Source of the DNA: Candidatus Enterovibrio escicola
GTDB lineage: Bacteria > Pseudomonadota > Gammaproteobacteria > Enterobacterales > Vibrionaceae
Assembly (NCBI RefSeq): GCF_002464935.1
Contig: NZ_NBYY01000025.1
Location: 1 to 61,712 of the forward strand
DNA length: 61,712 bases
Reading direction: 5' to 3'
In this document: positions 42,412 to 52,996 of the stretch, piece by piece
How the letters are laid out: the number at the start of each line of letters is the position of its first letter
Position numbering within the stretch: position 1 is the first letter of the stretch
Made by a program: the position numbers and the translations under genes
The notes under the pieces: generated by a model
What the model saw: the letters and a program-made list of their open reading frames with translations, nothing else
What the model was told of the DNA's origin: nothing
Database searches by the model: none

Positions 42412-43187
42412 CTAACCTAAGATCTGCATAAGCGCTTGCTTATCAAACCGAGTCATCTTGATGCTTGGCTTCTTTTGTTAAAATGAATATACGATAAGCC
42501 CAACCAGTAAATTGACCATAAAGCTGATACAACTACGGTGCCGAGAATACTCGATTTGCGATATGTTTTTTAGTTGGTAAAAAACGATTTTAATAATAAA
42601 TCGTTTCCGGATCATCCGACTATCCCAAAGTTTCATCACTTTGGGTTTAATTTTTTTACACCCGTTGTTAGTATCACTCCCTTGTCTGCAAGTTCCCACT
42701 TCAATGGACCAGAGATATAGCCTTTCTCTCCGTATAAACACCCCCAAAGCTCGTTAACTATTTCTGATACAGGCTTTCTATCATCCACGTTAATCGTCGT
42801 CACTTTAACTGAGATAATGCCACCTTAATCATTGATTATAAGGTGTAATTTAAAACCACAGCACCACCCCATCGTTCCTTTTCTTCTTCTTCGCTCGAGG
42901 TACCTTTAAAAACCTGATGTCTGAGAATGCGGAGGTTGTAATAAACCTATAGCTTGAACGAATCAACGAAGGCAATCACCTGGCGGTGAGTAAGGTAAGA
43001 GCAAAGCGGAACCAAAACACCTCGCATGATCTTAAGCATCCTCTTGTAGCTAACTAATTTAAGAAATTCGTTGGTGAAGTAGCGACAAACAAAGTGGATG
43101 TGATAGGTTTTGAAGTCTCGATACCCAGATTGATAGAAAGCTATCACTATCGTCACCTCTTCGCTAACTGAGAGGTGAGACTAACTC
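42412..43187 (-). mobile_element. IS982-family element, truncated at its 5' side
   Basis: Right end near 42414 (CTAACCTAAGATCTGCATAA, variant). Pieces [20 protein letters not shown], a middle part and MTIVIAFYQSGYRDFKTYHI are readable in different frames. At about 43187 the homology stops in front of the transposase start, so the left end and first 40 codons are missing. Confidence 0.8.
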
Positions 43188-43204
43188 TAGCACGGGTCTT
43201 AAGT

Positions 43205-43540
43205 ATATATTCTATCTAGGCAATTCCCTTATTTTCGTGTCGTTAACGCGGACTTATTTTGCCCGTCTTGATGCAAGATAATGACAGTACCCTCCGTGAG
43301 AATTGTCTGGGATATAGCATTTTATTTACAGGTTGATAGTGAAATGAGTACAGCCAAGTGTTCTAAATACCTAGCTAAAGAAATCACTCTCAGCCAATCG
43401 TTGTTCAATATAAAACCGATTTTTGTCATTTAATTGTTTATGAGCCATATACATCTCCATATCAAAAGAGAATGCAGAGAGTGTACTTCAATTTGGCTGG
43501 CTCCCCGCTAGATTGTGCAATTTCACCTAACGGAGAGCGT
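43205..43540 (-). mobile_element. IS30-family fragment, transposase N-terminus
   Basis: Diverged copy of 3680-4050: the minus strand contains the MAHKQLNDK-like start at about 43447, then LAESDF, and the outer end with GGTGAAATTGCACAATC. Stops are frequent. Confidence 0.6.
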
Positions 43541-43544
43541 CACG

Positions 43545-43692
43545 GATGAGAATATCTCCTTTGCTCAAGTAAAGATCAATTATCGGACTAATAAATATTT
43601 AGTGTTTGAGCATTTTACCGTTATTGTTAAAGATATTGATTAGCTGTTGATTGAAAATACCGCATTTTAGACTTGAATCCAAGCCAGTAGGA
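43545..43692 (+). mobile_element. IS30-family fragment, transposase C-terminus
   Basis: The plus strand reads ENISFAQVKINYRTNKYLVF, EHFTVIVKDID then a stop, followed by the same tail sequence as at 640-785. It is in opposite orientation to the N-terminal fragment next to it, so an inversion or two separate insertions occurred. Confidence 0.6.
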
Positions 43693-43748
43693 ATGTGAGG
43701 TTAATCAAGATAAAACCGATATTTACTTATTTTAAAGTGCAGCCAATA

Positions 43749-43772
43749 AAAAGGATGCCGAAGCGTCCTTTT
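43749..43772 (-). terminator. Terminator after tuf
   Basis: AAAAGGACGC-TTCG-GCATCCTTTT on the minus strand: a 10-base-pair stem (one G-T pair) closed by a stable TTCG tetraloop, followed by TTATT, 31 bases after the tuf stop. Confidence 0.9.
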
Positions 43773-43802
43773 ACCTAATATAGCAATATAAATGCTTAAA
43801 AA

Positions 43803-44987
43803 TCAAGCTAAGATCTTAGCAACCACACCTGCACCAACGGTTCGACCACCTTCGCGGATTGCGAAACGCAAACCTTCATCCATCGCGATTGGCGCAATCA
43901 AAGTCACAGTCATTGAAATATTATCACCAGGCATAACCATTTCAACACCTTCTGGCAGTTCTATAGTACCGGTTACATCAGTTGTACGGAAGTAAAACTG
44001 TGGACGGTATCCCTTGAAGAACGGAGTATGACGACCGCCCTCCTCTTTTGACAGAACGTAAATTTCTGACGTGAAAGTAGTATGTGGAGTGATTGAACCT
44101 GGCTTAGCTAGCACTTGTCCACGTTCAACTTCATCACGCTTAGTACCCCGAAGTAGAACACCAACGTTCTCACCAGCTCGACCTTCGTCAAGAAGTTTAC
44201 GGAACATTTCAACACCCGTGCATGTAGTAGTAATGGTGTTTTTAATACCAATAACTGAAACTTCTTCACCCACACGAATAATACCTTGCTCAACACGGCC
44301 AGTAACAACTGTACCACGGCCTTGAATTGAGAATACATCTTCGATAGGAAGGATAAAGGGTTTATCAATAGCACGCTCTGGCTCTGGGATATAAGTATCC
44401 AATGCATCAGCTAACTCAAGGATCTTCGCTTCCCACATTTCTTCTCCGTTTAATGCTCCCAACGCAGAACCTTGAATCACTGGACAATCGTCACCTGGAA
44501 AATCGTACTCAGAAAGAAGTTCACGAACTTCCATTTCAACTAGTTCCAGCAACTCCTCATCATCAACCATATCACACTTGTTCATAAAAACAAGGATGTA
44601 TGGAATACCAACTTGGCGACCCAGCAGGATGTGTTCACGCGTTTGTGGCATTGGTCCATCAGTTGCTGCAACAACTAAGATACCACCATCCATTTGTGCA
44701 GCACCTGTGATCATGTTTTTAATATAATCAGCGTGTCCGGGGCAGTCTACATGTGCGTAGTGGCGGGCAGGAGTATCATACTCTACGTGTGAAGTAGAGA
44801 TAGTGATTCCACGAGCACGTTCTTCAGGTGCATTATCGATTGATGCAAAGTCACGTGCTGCACCTCCATATACTTTAGACAGTACAGTACAGATAGCAGC
44901 AGTTAGAGTAGTTTTACCATGGTCAACGTGGCCGATAGTACCAACGTTAACGTGCGGTTTTAAACGTTCAAATTTTTCTTTAGACAC
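43803..44987 (-). CDS. tuf: Elongation factor Tu
   Basis: Delivers aminoacyl-tRNA to the ribosome. From the GTG at 44987 the protein is 394 residues, the E. coli length: [20 protein letters not shown], the P-loop GHVDHGKT (18-25), DCPGHADY (G3), NKCDMVDD (G4) and the end [13 protein letters not shown]. The open frame extends 11 codons upstream to 45020 without homology. It is the last gene of the str operon, 100 bases after fusA. A second tuf copy may exist elsewhere; it is not in this window. Confidence 0.97.
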   Translation of the reverse strand: MSKEKFERLKPHVNVGTIGHVDHGKTTLTAAICTVLSKVYGGAARDFASIDNAPEERARGITISTSHVEYDTPARHYAHVDCPGHADYIKNMITGAAQMDGGILVVAATDGPMPQTREHILLGRQVGIPYILVFMNKCDMVDDEELLELVEMEVRELLSEYDFPGDDCPVIQGSALGALNGEEMWEAKILELADALDTYIPEPERAIDKPFILPIEDVFSIQGRGTVVTGRVEQGIIRVGEEVSVIGIKNTITTTCTGVEMFRKLLDEGRAGENVGVLLRGTKRDEVERGQVLAKPGSITPHTTFTSEIYVLSKEEGGRHTPFFKGYRPQFYFRTTDVTGTIELPEGVEMVMPGDNISMTVTLIAPIAMDEGLRFAIREGGRTVGAGVVAKILA

Positions 44988-45087
44988 GATCGTATTCCTT
45001 CCTAGTGATGAGCCGCACACACCGTCGTGAGTGCGATCAGAAGTTTTTATCGATGCGAGGCAAGAATACCCACATCAGAATCACCTA

Positions 45088-47184
45088 TCAACAACGCTCA
45101 GCAATGATTGAATCAGCGACATTTTTCGGGACTTCAGCATAAGAGCTGAATTCCATAGAGTAAGATGCGCGACCCTGAGTAGCGGAACGCAAGTCAGTTG
45201 CGTATCCGAACATTTGAGCTAGCGGTACCTGTGCGTGAATGGTCCTCAGACCTGAAGAACCTTCATCCATACCAGAAATCATACCACGACGACGATTCAG
45301 GTCACCAACTACGTCACCCATCCAGTTTTCTGGAGTGGTTATCTCCACTTTCATCATGGGCTCAAGAATAACAGGTTGTGCATCAAGTATACCTTTCTTA
45401 AAAGCCATCGATGCAGCGATCTTAAACGCCATTTCATTTGAGTCACTATCATGGTAGGATCCATCAAATAACGTTGCTTTAACATCAAGCACAGGGTAGC
45501 CCGCGAGTACACCACTACTCAATTGCTCTTCAATACCCTCACTAATAGCACCTATATATTCAACAGGCACCGAGCCACCAACAATCTCATCAACAAATAC
45601 ATAGCCTTCTCCTTGTTCAGATGGTTCCAGTTTCAGCCAAACATGACCGTACTGCCCTCGGCCACCGTACTGCCTGATGAACTTACTTTCGACTTCGCTC
45701 TTACCACGGATGGTTTCTCGGTACGCCACCTGTGGCTTACCTACGTTACATTCAACACCAAACTCGCGGCGCATACGATCCACAATGATATCTAGATGTA
45801 ATTCACCCATGCCAGAGAGCAAGGTTTGACCTGATTCCTTGTCTGTTACAACACGAAATGAAGGATCTTCTGCTGCCAATTTACTTAGCGCAATGTCCAT
45901 TTTGTCTTGATCTATTTGTGAACGGGGTTCAACAGCGATCTGAATAACGGGTTCTGGGAACTCGATACGTTCAAGAATCACTATATCTTCTTGTGCACAT
46001 AAAGTGTCACCTGTTGTCACATCTTTCAGACCTATGGCCGCCGCAATGTCACCTGCACGAATTTCTTTAATTTCTTCACGCTTATTCGAATGCATCTGTA
46101 CGATACGACCAAACCGTTCGCGTTTTTTCTTCACCGAATTATAAACGGTGTCTCCAGAGTTAACCATACCTGAGTAAACCCGTAGGAAGGTTAAAGTACC
46201 TACATATGGATCTGTTGCTATTTTAAATGCCAGAGCTGAAAAGGGTTCGTTGTCATCAGAATGACGCTCTATATTATTACCATCTGCATCTTCACCTTTG
46301 ATTGCTTTAATGTCTACGGGTGAAGGAAGGAACTCTACAATAGCATCTAGCACCGCCTGTACACCTTTGTTCTTGAATGCAGAACCACAAGTTGCCAGTA
46401 CAATTTCATTGTTCAACGTACGTTCACGTAAAGCCTGTTTAATTTCGGCTTCTGTTAATTTTTCATCTTCGAGGTACTTATTCATGAGCTCTTCGCTCGA
46501 TTCAGCAGCCGCTTCTACCAGATTTAACCGCCACTTTTCTGCGAGCTCTTGCATATCTGCTGGGATATCTTCATACGTGAAGGTCATCCCCTGATCAGCT
46601 TCATTCCAGTTAATCGCCTTCATCTTGATAAGGTCAATTACACCTAAAAACTCTTCTTCTACACCAATATTTAAATGAATGGGTACAAGTGTTGCTGAAA
46701 GTCGTTCTTTAATCTGATTGACTACACACAGAAAATTTGCACCAGTACGATCCATTTTGTTAACAAAAACAATACGTGGAACTTGATATTTGACAGCCTG
46801 ACGCCATACAGTTTCAGACTGAGGTTCTACACCTGAAGCAGCACAGAATACCACTACCGCACCATCCAACACACGCAGAGAACGCTCTACTTCAATGGTA
46901 AAATCAACATGTCCTGGGGTATCAATTATATTGATTCGATGATCAGGAAATTGAGAATCCATACCACACCAAAATGTCGTCGTTGCAGCGGAGGTAATAG
47001 TGATACCACGCTCCTGTTCCTGCTCCATCCAGTCCATGGTTGCAGCACCATCGTGCACTTCACCAATTTTATGGGAAAGACCTGTATAAAATAGGATACG
47101 TTCTGTAATTGTAGTTTTACCTGCGTCTACATGCGCACAAATACCGATATTACGGTAGCACTCAATAGGGGTTTTACGAGCCAC
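45088..47184 (-). CDS. fusA: Elongation factor G
   Basis: GTPase that drives translocation and, with RRF, ribosome recycling. The 698 residues (E. coli 704) show the G1 motif [15 protein letters not shown] (about 16-30), [44 protein letters not shown], and domain IV with [11 protein letters not shown] near 500. It lies 72 bases after rpsG and 100 before tuf, the usual str order. Confidence 0.97.
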   Translation of the reverse strand: MARKTPIECYRNIGICAHVDAGKTTITERILFYTGLSHKIGEVHDGAATMDWMEQEQERGITITSAATTTFWCGMDSQFPDHRINIIDTPGHVDFTIEVERSLRVLDGAVVVFCAASGVEPQSETVWRQAVKYQVPRIVFVNKMDRTGANFLCVVNQIKERLSATLVPIHLNIGVEEEFLGVIDLIKMKAINWNEADQGMTFTYEDIPADMQELAEKWRLNLVEAAAESSEELMNKYLEDEKLTEAEIKQALRERTLNNEIVLATCGSAFKNKGVQAVLDAIVEFLPSPVDIKAIKGEDADGNNIERHSDDNEPFSALAFKIATDPYVGTLTFLRVYSGMVNSGDTVYNSVKKKRERFGRIVQMHSNKREEIKEIRAGDIAAAIGLKDVTTGDTLCAQEDIVILERIEFPEPVIQIAVEPRSQIDQDKMDIALSKLAAEDPSFRVVTDKESGQTLLSGMGELHLDIIVDRMRREFGVECNVGKPQVAYRETIRGKSEVESKFIRQYGGRGQYGHVWLKLEPSEQGEGYVFVDEIVGGSVPVEYIGAISEGIEEQLSSGVLAGYPVLDVKATLFDGSYHDSDSNEMAFKIAASMAFKKGILDAQPVILEPMMKVEITTPENWMGDVVGDLNRRRGMISGMDEGSSGLRTIHAQVPLAQMFGYATDLRSATQGRASYSMEFSSYAEVPKNVADSIIAERC

Positions 47185-47256
47185 AGTAGTATCCTCTTAC
47201 TAAGATCAAGTTTAGAGTGTTGTTTAGGTGTGGCACAAACCGCGCTTAAAAAGACA

Positions 47257-47727
47257 TTACCATCGGTAATGCGCGAACGCTTTGTTCGCGTCTGCCATAC
47301 GGTGAACGTCTTCGCGTTTCTTAACTGCAGTCCCTTTGTTTTCAGACGCATCTAACATCTCATGAGCCATACGCTGAGCCATCGATTTTTCACCGCGCTT
47401 GCGCGCAGCTTCAACTAGCCAGCGCATAGCAAGGGCATTACGGCGAACCGGACGTACTTCTACTGGTACTTGGTAGGTTGAACCACCTACACGGCGAGAT
47501 TTAACTTCTACCGAGGGGCGAACATTATCCAGCGCTAGTTCAAACAAAGCCAAGTGATCTTTACTAGAACGCTCAGCCATGATGTCTAATGCACCATAAA
47601 CAATTCTTTCAGCGGTCGATTTTTTACCGTCAACCATTACAATGTTTACAAATTTTGCTAGTAACTCTGATCCAAATTTAGGATCTGGCAGGATTTTACG
47701 TTGCCCAATTACGCGACGACGTGGCAT
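47257..47727 (-). CDS. rpsG: 30S ribosomal protein S7
   Basis: Head assembly nucleator of the small subunit, and in E. coli the translational repressor of the str operon. The 156 residues begin [20 protein letters not shown] and end [10 protein letters not shown], with [20 protein letters not shown] in the middle. It follows rpsL by 98 bases. Confidence 0.96.
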   Translation of the reverse strand: MPRRRVIGQRKILPDPKFGSELLAKFVNIVMVDGKKSTAERIVYGALDIMAERSSKDHLALFELALDNVRPSVEVKSRRVGGSTYQVPVEVRPVRRNALAMRWLVEAARKRGEKSMAQRMAHEMLDASENKGTAVKKREDVHRMADANKAFAHYRW

Positions 47728-47825
47728 ATGTGTTCTCCGTTATTTACTTCAGGATTTTATCCAAAACTTTTCAGTTTTCTGAAATTAAAAATTAGTTAGT
47801 GTTTGGCCTTACTTAACGGATTCCA

Positions 47826-48200
47826 TTAAGACTTATGGCGTTTTACACCGTATTTAGAGCGACCTTGTTTACGATTGTTTACCCCTGCACAGTCAAGTGC
47901 ACCACGAACAGTATGATAACGTACACCAGGAAGGTCTTTAACACGACCACCTCGTATAAGAACAACACTGTGCTCCTGCAGATTGTGACCTTCACCACCA
48001 ATGTATGAAGTGACTTCAAAACCATTGGTCAGGCGGACACGACAAACTTTACGGAGTGCGGAGTTGGGTTTTTTTGGAGTAGTGGTATACACACGAGTGC
48101 AAACTCCACGTTTTTGCGGACACGCCTCCAGTGCAGGCACGTTGCTTTTTACAACTTGCTTGTCGCGAGGTTTATGTACCAACTGATTAATAGTTACCAT
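47826..48200 (-). CDS. rpsL: 30S ribosomal protein S12
   Basis: Decoding-centre protein. From ATG 48200 the product is 124 residues, as in E. coli, beginning [20 protein letters not shown]. The Lys residues changed in streptomycin-resistant mutants are wild type ([11 protein letters not shown] and [11 protein letters not shown]). The frame is open 17 codons further upstream, but that part overlaps the leader and is not conserved. Confidence 0.97.
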   Translation of the reverse strand: MVTINQLVHKPRDKQVVKSNVPALEACPQKRGVCTRVYTTTPKKPNSALRKVCRVRLTNGFEVTSYIGGEGHNLQEHSVVLIRGGRVKDLPGVRYHTVRGALDCAGVNNRKQGRSKYGVKRHKS

Positions 48201-48269
48201 TAAATAGTTCCTGATATTGTTTACGTCTAAGTATGGAGTATCTCTGCCCACAAAAGGTAGGAACTCAGA

Positions 48270-48298
48270 ATCTTATGCGTCGTCTATATATGTGTCAA
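48270..48298 (-). promoter_or_regulatory. str operon promoter
   Basis: On the minus strand a perfect TTGACA (48293-48298), a 17-base spacer and TAAGAT (48270-48275). Start of transcription would be near 48263, giving a leader of about 60 bases before rpsL. This is the best promoter match in the window. Confidence 0.8.
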
Positions 48299-48335
48299 GA
48301 TCTATACACCGATCGTTACTCAGTACACTTTATTA

Positions 48336-48356
48336 AAGACTGACTTCCTCAGTCTT
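48336..48356 (-). terminator. Putative terminator between tusB and rpsL
   Basis: AAGACTGA and TCAGTCTT form a perfect 8-base-pair stem with a five-base loop, 24 bases after the tusB stop. The following T-run is short (TTTAATAAA), so termination may be partial and some str transcription could come from the tus operon. Confidence 0.55.
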
Positions 48357-48380
48357 GACGCTAAATGAGTGCTGATAGCC

Positions 48381-48671
48381 TCACCATTTCATTTGCGTAA
48401 CATGCCGTTCTGTTAGATCAATAAAGCCATTAATATCAATTAATGCGAATTCACTAGCGATTTCATTGTTTAACCCTCTGGCCTTTACATCCTCAATTAA
48501 AACATAAACTCTATATCCAGATGTGATAAGATACGAACACCAATACCCTGATTCGACTGCTGCAATAACGGCGTCTTCTACCAACAAAATCTCACTTGTC
48601 TTTTGTGCATAACGAAAGCACTGAGAGAGTGAGGTTGTCGTATAAGGAGAGGTATATATCGTATGTAACAT
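48381..48671 (-). CDS. tusB: tRNA 2-thiouridine synthesizing protein TusB
   Basis: Part of the TusBCD complex that relays sulfur from IscS-TusA to TusE and MnmA for 2-thiouridine at wobble U34. The 96 residues (E. coli 95) begin MLHTIYTSPY and contain ILLVEDAVIAAVESG and VYVLIEDVKARGL, then end LTERHVTQMKW. It starts 9 bases after tusC and is the last gene of the tus operon. Confidence 0.92.
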   Translation of the reverse strand: MLHTIYTSPYTTTSLSQCFRYAQKTSEILLVEDAVIAAVESGYWCSYLITSGYRVYVLIEDVKARGLNNEIASEFALIDINGFIDLTERHVTQMKW

Positions 48672-48680
48672 TGACCTTCC

Positions 48681-49037
48681 CTAGAATTGGAGCACTTTCC
48701 GACACTCAACCAACCTTGATGAGATATCATCGGGTGGGATGATATCGGCATCTACAATCAATAACAAGTTACTTAACCCTCGTTCTGCCAATGACAGCTC
48801 ACATACGTAAATATTGTCTACATCACAAAGTGTTAATATTTTGAAAGTAGAAATATAATCTCGGCAAAGCACAGCATAAGGTTGCTGACCAGAGATGAGT
48901 TGCATTACGCCATCACCTATGAAAAATACTGCAATGTCCTCGCTGAAATTTGACATCGCAAGAACCGCGTCAAGCCCTTCTCGTCCGCTCGCTGTTCCGT
49001 GAGGCCCAGTAGAAAACACAAATCCCAGTTTATTCAT
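48681..49037 (-). CDS. tusC: tRNA 2-thiouridine synthesizing protein TusC
   Basis: Second subunit of the TusBCD sulfur relay. The 118 residues match E. coli (119) with LGFVFSTGPHGTASGREGLD, IAVFFIGDGVMQLISGQQP and YVCELSLAERGL. It starts 7 bases after tusD. Confidence 0.94.
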   Translation of the reverse strand: MNKLGFVFSTGPHGTASGREGLDAVLAMSNFSEDIAVFFIGDGVMQLISGQQPYAVLCRDYISTFKILTLCDVDNIYVCELSLAERGLSNLLLIVDADIIPPDDISSRLVECRKVLQF

Positions 49038-49044
49038 CGATCAC

Positions 49045-49557
49045 CTAAAACTGAACAACACGATCAGCGGTTAACATTGATACTGATAATACACCTAATC
49101 CCGCCTGAGAAAACCCCACCGCCATATTTGATGCAATTCGTTGATACTGTTTCGCTTCTTCCTCACCAATTTGGCCTCGACGTAACGCAGCGGAAATGCA
49201 GGTCTCTAATCGCACACCATGTGAACTAGCAAGTTTCTGCCACGCGGCAATAAGATCAAATTCATCATTAGCTGGAACTGTCAGTGATGAAGCATTAGAC
49301 ACTCCATCCTGGTAAAAAAACACGCTCATTAACGTGTGTCCTTTTTTTATCAGTGCTTGTGCAAAGCGATACGCAGTTAATGACGCTTGGCGACCATAAG
49401 CGGGTGCGCTCACAACAAGGACATAGTTGAGAGTTATTTTCCCACAATTCCTCCTATCATTCGATATTAACCTCTCTGCGTTAATTCTTTCACTGGTACA
49501 CTCAATTATCTGGTCAATTAACGCATCAACATAACTGGCAGAATTTGCTGTTAACAC
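49045..49557 (-). CDS. tusD: TusD sulfurtransferase subunit, fused in frame to the end of a yheO remnant
   Basis: TusD carries the persulfide Cys of the relay. The last 128 codons (from about 49431) are a complete Tus[37 protein letters not shown], the catalytic Cys in [13 protein letters not shown], and [15 protein letters not shown]. No ATG, GTG or TTG is in frame at the normal start. The frame stays open upstream for 42 more codons whose product, [20 protein letters not shown], then [10 protein letters not shown], matches the regulator YheO. Translation may start at GTG 49557 and give a YheO-TusD fusion. Alternatively a lost base in an A-run put the GTG at 49443 out of frame. Confidence 0.8.
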   Translation of the reverse strand: MLTANSASYVDALIDQIIECTSERINAERLISNDRRNCGKITLNYVLVVSAPAYGRQASLTAYRFAQALIKKGHTLMSVFFYQDGVSNASSLTVPANDEFDLIAAWQKLASSHGVRLETCISAALRRGQIGEEEAKQYQRIASNMAVGFSQAGLGVLSVSMLTADRVVQF

Positions 49558-49990
49558 CGACTATTGTTCTTCACCAGTTTACATGAAAGATAACAGTGGT
49601 AGAAAAAACAGTACGTGGCGGCTGATTTTAATCAACAATGAATCAGCCACACCGACATTACTACGACATCACCAACTACCCTCGCGATGGACATGATTAA
49701 GGCATATTTTTTAGCGAGGGTGACATAATCGTATAACAAATCACACTCTCTGACTTCAATACCAAACGAGATCTGTATCGAGAAATCGGTGATGAACGAA
49801 AAAACATTAAGCTTGGTATTTTCACCGTTAGCAATTTTGATGTCCGAACTATTCGAATTCCTCCATAGGGATAGCAAAACTCAACGGTACTGACCAGATA
49901 GCTCCGACAAGCTATCCATCCCAGCCCCATTTTCTTTACTTTAGTACTCACTATATCTATATGTGAAGCATAAATAAGAGTCATAATCTT
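49447..49990 (-). pseudogene. yheO: yheO-like regulator, decayed
   Basis: YheO is a PAS-like, helix-turn-helix protein encoded next to tusDCB in Vibrio and E. coli. On the minus strand, pieces can be followed in order through several frames: YASHIDIV near 49970, GQYR-stop-VLLSLWRNSNSSDIKI, ANGENTKLNVFSFITDFSIQ, LTLAKKYALIMSI, SLLIKISRHVLFFLPLLSFM, then stops and finally [20 protein letters not shown] up to NDRRN. The C-terminal DNA-binding part is deleted and what remains runs straight into tusD. At least two frameshifts and three stops confirm it is not functional. Confidence 0.75.
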
Positions 49991-50091
49991 TAAAATTTAG
50001 CGATAAGTTTAACAGCCTTGATGCATAAAAATAAAAAATGATGCGGATCATGATCCTTCAATATTTCAAATATATACAATCTTGCCGGTTG

Positions 50092-50883
50092 TTAACCATG
50101 TGTCTGTTCGTCTTTTTCTGGTTTAACTTTGATTTCTAGCAATTCAATATCGAATAGCAGTGTTGAATTCACTGGAATTACTGGTGTCTTTTCCGAACCA
50201 TAAGCTAACTCAGGCGGAATCACAAATTTAAATTTAGAACCCACAGGCATCAGTTGTATACCTTCAGTCCACCCCTTAATCACGCGATTGAGTTCAAAAC
50301 TCATAGGTTGTCCACGGTCGTATGAACTATCAAACTGCGTCCCATTTATCAGCGTACCTTTATAGTGAACTACCACCATGTCTTCAGCGGACGGTTTGCT
50401 CCCTTCACCTAACATTTCGACTTGATACATTAAACCAGAATCGGTAATCGTCACACCCTCCCTTTTCGCAAATTCTACGCGGAAGTCTTCACCAGCTTTA
50501 ACAGTAACAACGCTATTCTCCTGTGCTTTTTTCTGCGCCATGGCTATTACACGTTGATCTAACGCTTGTATCGATGCTTGTGCTTCTTCTTCACTGAGTT
50601 TTGATGTATTCGCAAAGAAATCTTGCACTCCTTGTAGTACAAAATCTGAGTTTAACGCGAAACCCGTTTGTTCTTGTTTTTCCAAGTTGATTTTCAGATA
50701 CCGTCCCATTGATCTGCCAACAGCATACGCTGCTTTGTCGGCTTCGGTCGCAAATGTAATGGTTTCTTCAACTACTGATGCTTCCATATTTTCGGTCTTT
50801 GTTTCTTGAGCCTCTTCCTGCTGACAACCCAGAGCCAGCGCAACAGTCACTGCAAGTAGTGACACTTTAAAAACTAACTTCAT
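50092..50883 (-). CDS. fkpA: FKBP-type peptidyl-prolyl isomerase FkpA, predicted lipoprotein
   Basis: Periplasmic folding chaperone. The 263 residues start with a signal peptide ending in the lipobox LALGC (Cys20), so it should be lipid-anchored, unlike the soluble E. coli protein. An N-terminal dimerisation domain follows (KAAYAVGRSMGRYL, ALDQRVIAMAQKK), then the FKBP domain from about 145 (VVVHYKGTLINGTQFDSSYD, VIKGWTEGIQLMPVGSKFKF, IPPELAYG). In relatives it sits beside yheO and tus genes, as here. slyX, often divergent from fkpA, was not found. Confidence 0.93.
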   Translation of the reverse strand: MKLVFKVSLLAVTVALALGCQQEEAQETKTENMEASVVEETITFATEADKAAYAVGRSMGRYLKINLEKQEQTGFALNSDFVLQGVQDFFANTSKLSEEEAQASIQALDQRVIAMAQKKAQENSVVTVKAGEDFRVEFAKREGVTITDSGLMYQVEMLGEGSKPSAEDMVVVHYKGTLINGTQFDSSYDRGQPMSFELNRVIKGWTEGIQLMPVGSKFKFVIPPELAYGSEKTPVIPVNSTLLFDIELLEIKVKPEKDEQTHG

Positions 50884-51212
50884 TAGTTACTCCGTTGGTC
50901 TACACCACACTTCATCTTAGTATTCACTTACGCTACAACAACGCGAAAGATCAAAAGGATTTAATATACACGACGTTATAGGGATACAAAATTAGGAACG
51001 CAAGCGTGATCCGATAAATTGTCGGCTAAATTTACTTAATTCTGACATTGCTAGCACTTTCTGGATCTTTTAATCCCACCCGAGAAGCACAACAAGGAAA
51101 ATTACAGAACGATTACCTTACCAGTTCCAATTTTGGTAATGAGCTACACTCCATACTTATTGCAACTTATTGCATATACGAAATAAGTTATTATGCTTTA
51201 AAATAGGCGTTA
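50884..51212. other. Gap upstream of fkpA
   Basis: About 330 bases with no gene. A TATATT box on the minus strand near 50963-50968 could serve fkpA, but no good -35 element is present. I looked for slyX on the plus strand and saw nothing convincing. Confidence 0.4.
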
Positions 51213-52137
51213 TTGGTCAATATAAGCATTAATAATGCACTGATCCCAATTCTATTTACAGTCTTAATTTATCTGATGGCAAACAAGCGTACCGAGTCTT
51301 ATAACTTTGTTCATCGCTTTCACATTTACCAGAACTTCACTAACTTGAACTTCGTAAGTACGAAGAGTAAGTTTAGGACTGAGCAACTGTTTACTAGCGT
51401 AGCATGTCTGTCTCTGCTGATGAGCGTTTGTGATAATCCCTATCCTTTTCTTATTCCGTGGTTTGTCCTCTATTAAAGCCTTTACAGCTTCCTTTTTAGG
51501 ATATCCTTCTTCCCAATACCCCGCGTTGCTTCGAAGTGGAATACTGGGCGTTATTCCTTTGTTCTTCAGTACGTGGTGACATGCTTTTATGTCATAGACT
51601 CCATCCGCACTGACTTGCTGTATCTTTCGTCATAATGATTTAAGCAATATAGGTAAAATCTCATTAATCACCCACAGAAAATAGGCTAACTTTTGCAACA
51701 ATAACCTCATAAGTAAACACATCAACGACAAGATAAAGTTTGCGCCAGATATGCCTCTATTCCTTACCATGTTTACGTGTTTTTCAGTCACCTTCGTCGT
51801 ATACTTTTAGGCCTATGGCATCAATAACGATGTGGGCGACAGCCCCTCGATTCGGTAAATGGTACTTAACTTTTACGGGCTTCAAACGCTTACTAATGCA
51901 GGTGTATGTAGGAGATTTCAGCGGAACATTCATCAACGTGAAAACCAAATTGAGAAAGCTTTCTAATCCACGAAGTGGGAGTTTAAAAATACCTTTCACC
52001 ATAAGTGCCGTTTTAATCTCGGTATCTGACAATATAAACCCACAGCTACGATGACAGTAATGCTTTAGACAATGCCATGCCTTAAGAGCAGTGACATCTA
52101 TCCAAAAAGTTATGGAGCCACGGTTTATTAGTACTTG
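51213..52137 (-). mobile_element. IS5-family (IS903 group) element, decayed and truncated
   Basis: The minus strand reads GFILSDTEIKTALMVKGIFK, LPLRGLESFLNLVFTLMNVP, CISKRLKPVKVKYHLPNRGA and VAHIVIDAIGLKVYDEGD, then later SVGD-like pieces in another frame. The transposase start is missing: at 52137 the sequence is replaced by the right end of an IS982, which appears to have inserted into it. Confidence 0.75.
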
Positions 52138-52985
52138 ATTAACCTCAGACCTGCATAAGCGCTTGCTTATCAAACTGAGTCATCTTTATGCTCGGCTTTT
52201 TTGGTTGAAATGAATACGCGATCAGCCCCATCAGCAAGTTACCCATAAATCCGATACAACTACGGTGCCTAAAATGCTTGATTTAGGATATGTTTTAGTT
52301 GGTTAAAAACGGTTTCAATACTAAATTGTTTCCGGAGTATCAGGCGGTTCTAAAGTTTCATCACTTTAGGTTTCATTTTTATACCCGTTATCAGTGTCAC
52401 TCCCTTGTCTACAAGTTTCCACTCCAATGGACCAGAGATATAACCTTTATCTCCGTAGAACCACCCCCTCGTTTCTTTTCCTCGCTTCGAGGTACCTTTA
52501 AAAACCTGATGTCTGAGAATGCGGTTGTGACAAACCTGTAGCTTGGATGAATCAACAAAGGCAATCCCTGTCGGACTCACCGTGAGGTGAGTGAGGTAAG
52601 AGCAAAGCGGAACTAGGACACCTTGCATGAGCTTGAGCATCCTCGTGTAACTAATTAATTCAGGAAATTCATTGGTGAGGTAGCGACAAATAAAGTGGAT
52701 GTAATAAATTTTGAAATCTCACTACCCAGATTGATGGAAAGCTATCACTATCGTCATCACTTCGCTAATTGAGAGGAGAGAAAGCTTGTTTTTTGTTTGA
52801 TACTAGAAGAAATTAGGTATTTTTTCCATGCAGGAAGGAAAGTTTGGTAGAAGTCGTCGATACTGACGAAAATGGCGTCTAAGTTATTCATGTCCAAGTC
52901 CTTGTGCAGTCAATAGTTTATTTCAAACGATCAGATCCCAATTTTGTCATTTAATTAATTTCTTATGCGCAGTCCAGGGTATTCT
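52138..52985 (-). mobile_element. IS982-family element, decayed
   Basis: Right end TTAACCTCAGACCTGCATAA at 52138. Readable pieces are MLKLMQGVLVPLCSYLTHLT, GIAFVDSSKLQVCHNRILRH and [20 protein letters not shown], plus a start MNNLDAIFVSIDDF-like near 52890. It is shorter than the other copies because of an internal deletion around 52455-52465. It ends just before the mrcA stop. Confidence 0.8.
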
Positions 52986-52996
52986 AGAGAGAATTG

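Noticed and set aside
44071-44325. Antisense frames in tuf and fusA
   Set aside because: Codon-bias shadows opposite highly expressed genes.
48200-48251. 17-residue N-terminal extension of S12
   Set aside because: It is translated leader sequence downstream of the str promoter, and homologs begin at 48200.
49632-49984. Two overlapping small minus-strand frames as new proteins
   Set aside because: Both are pieces of the decayed yheO gene in different frames.
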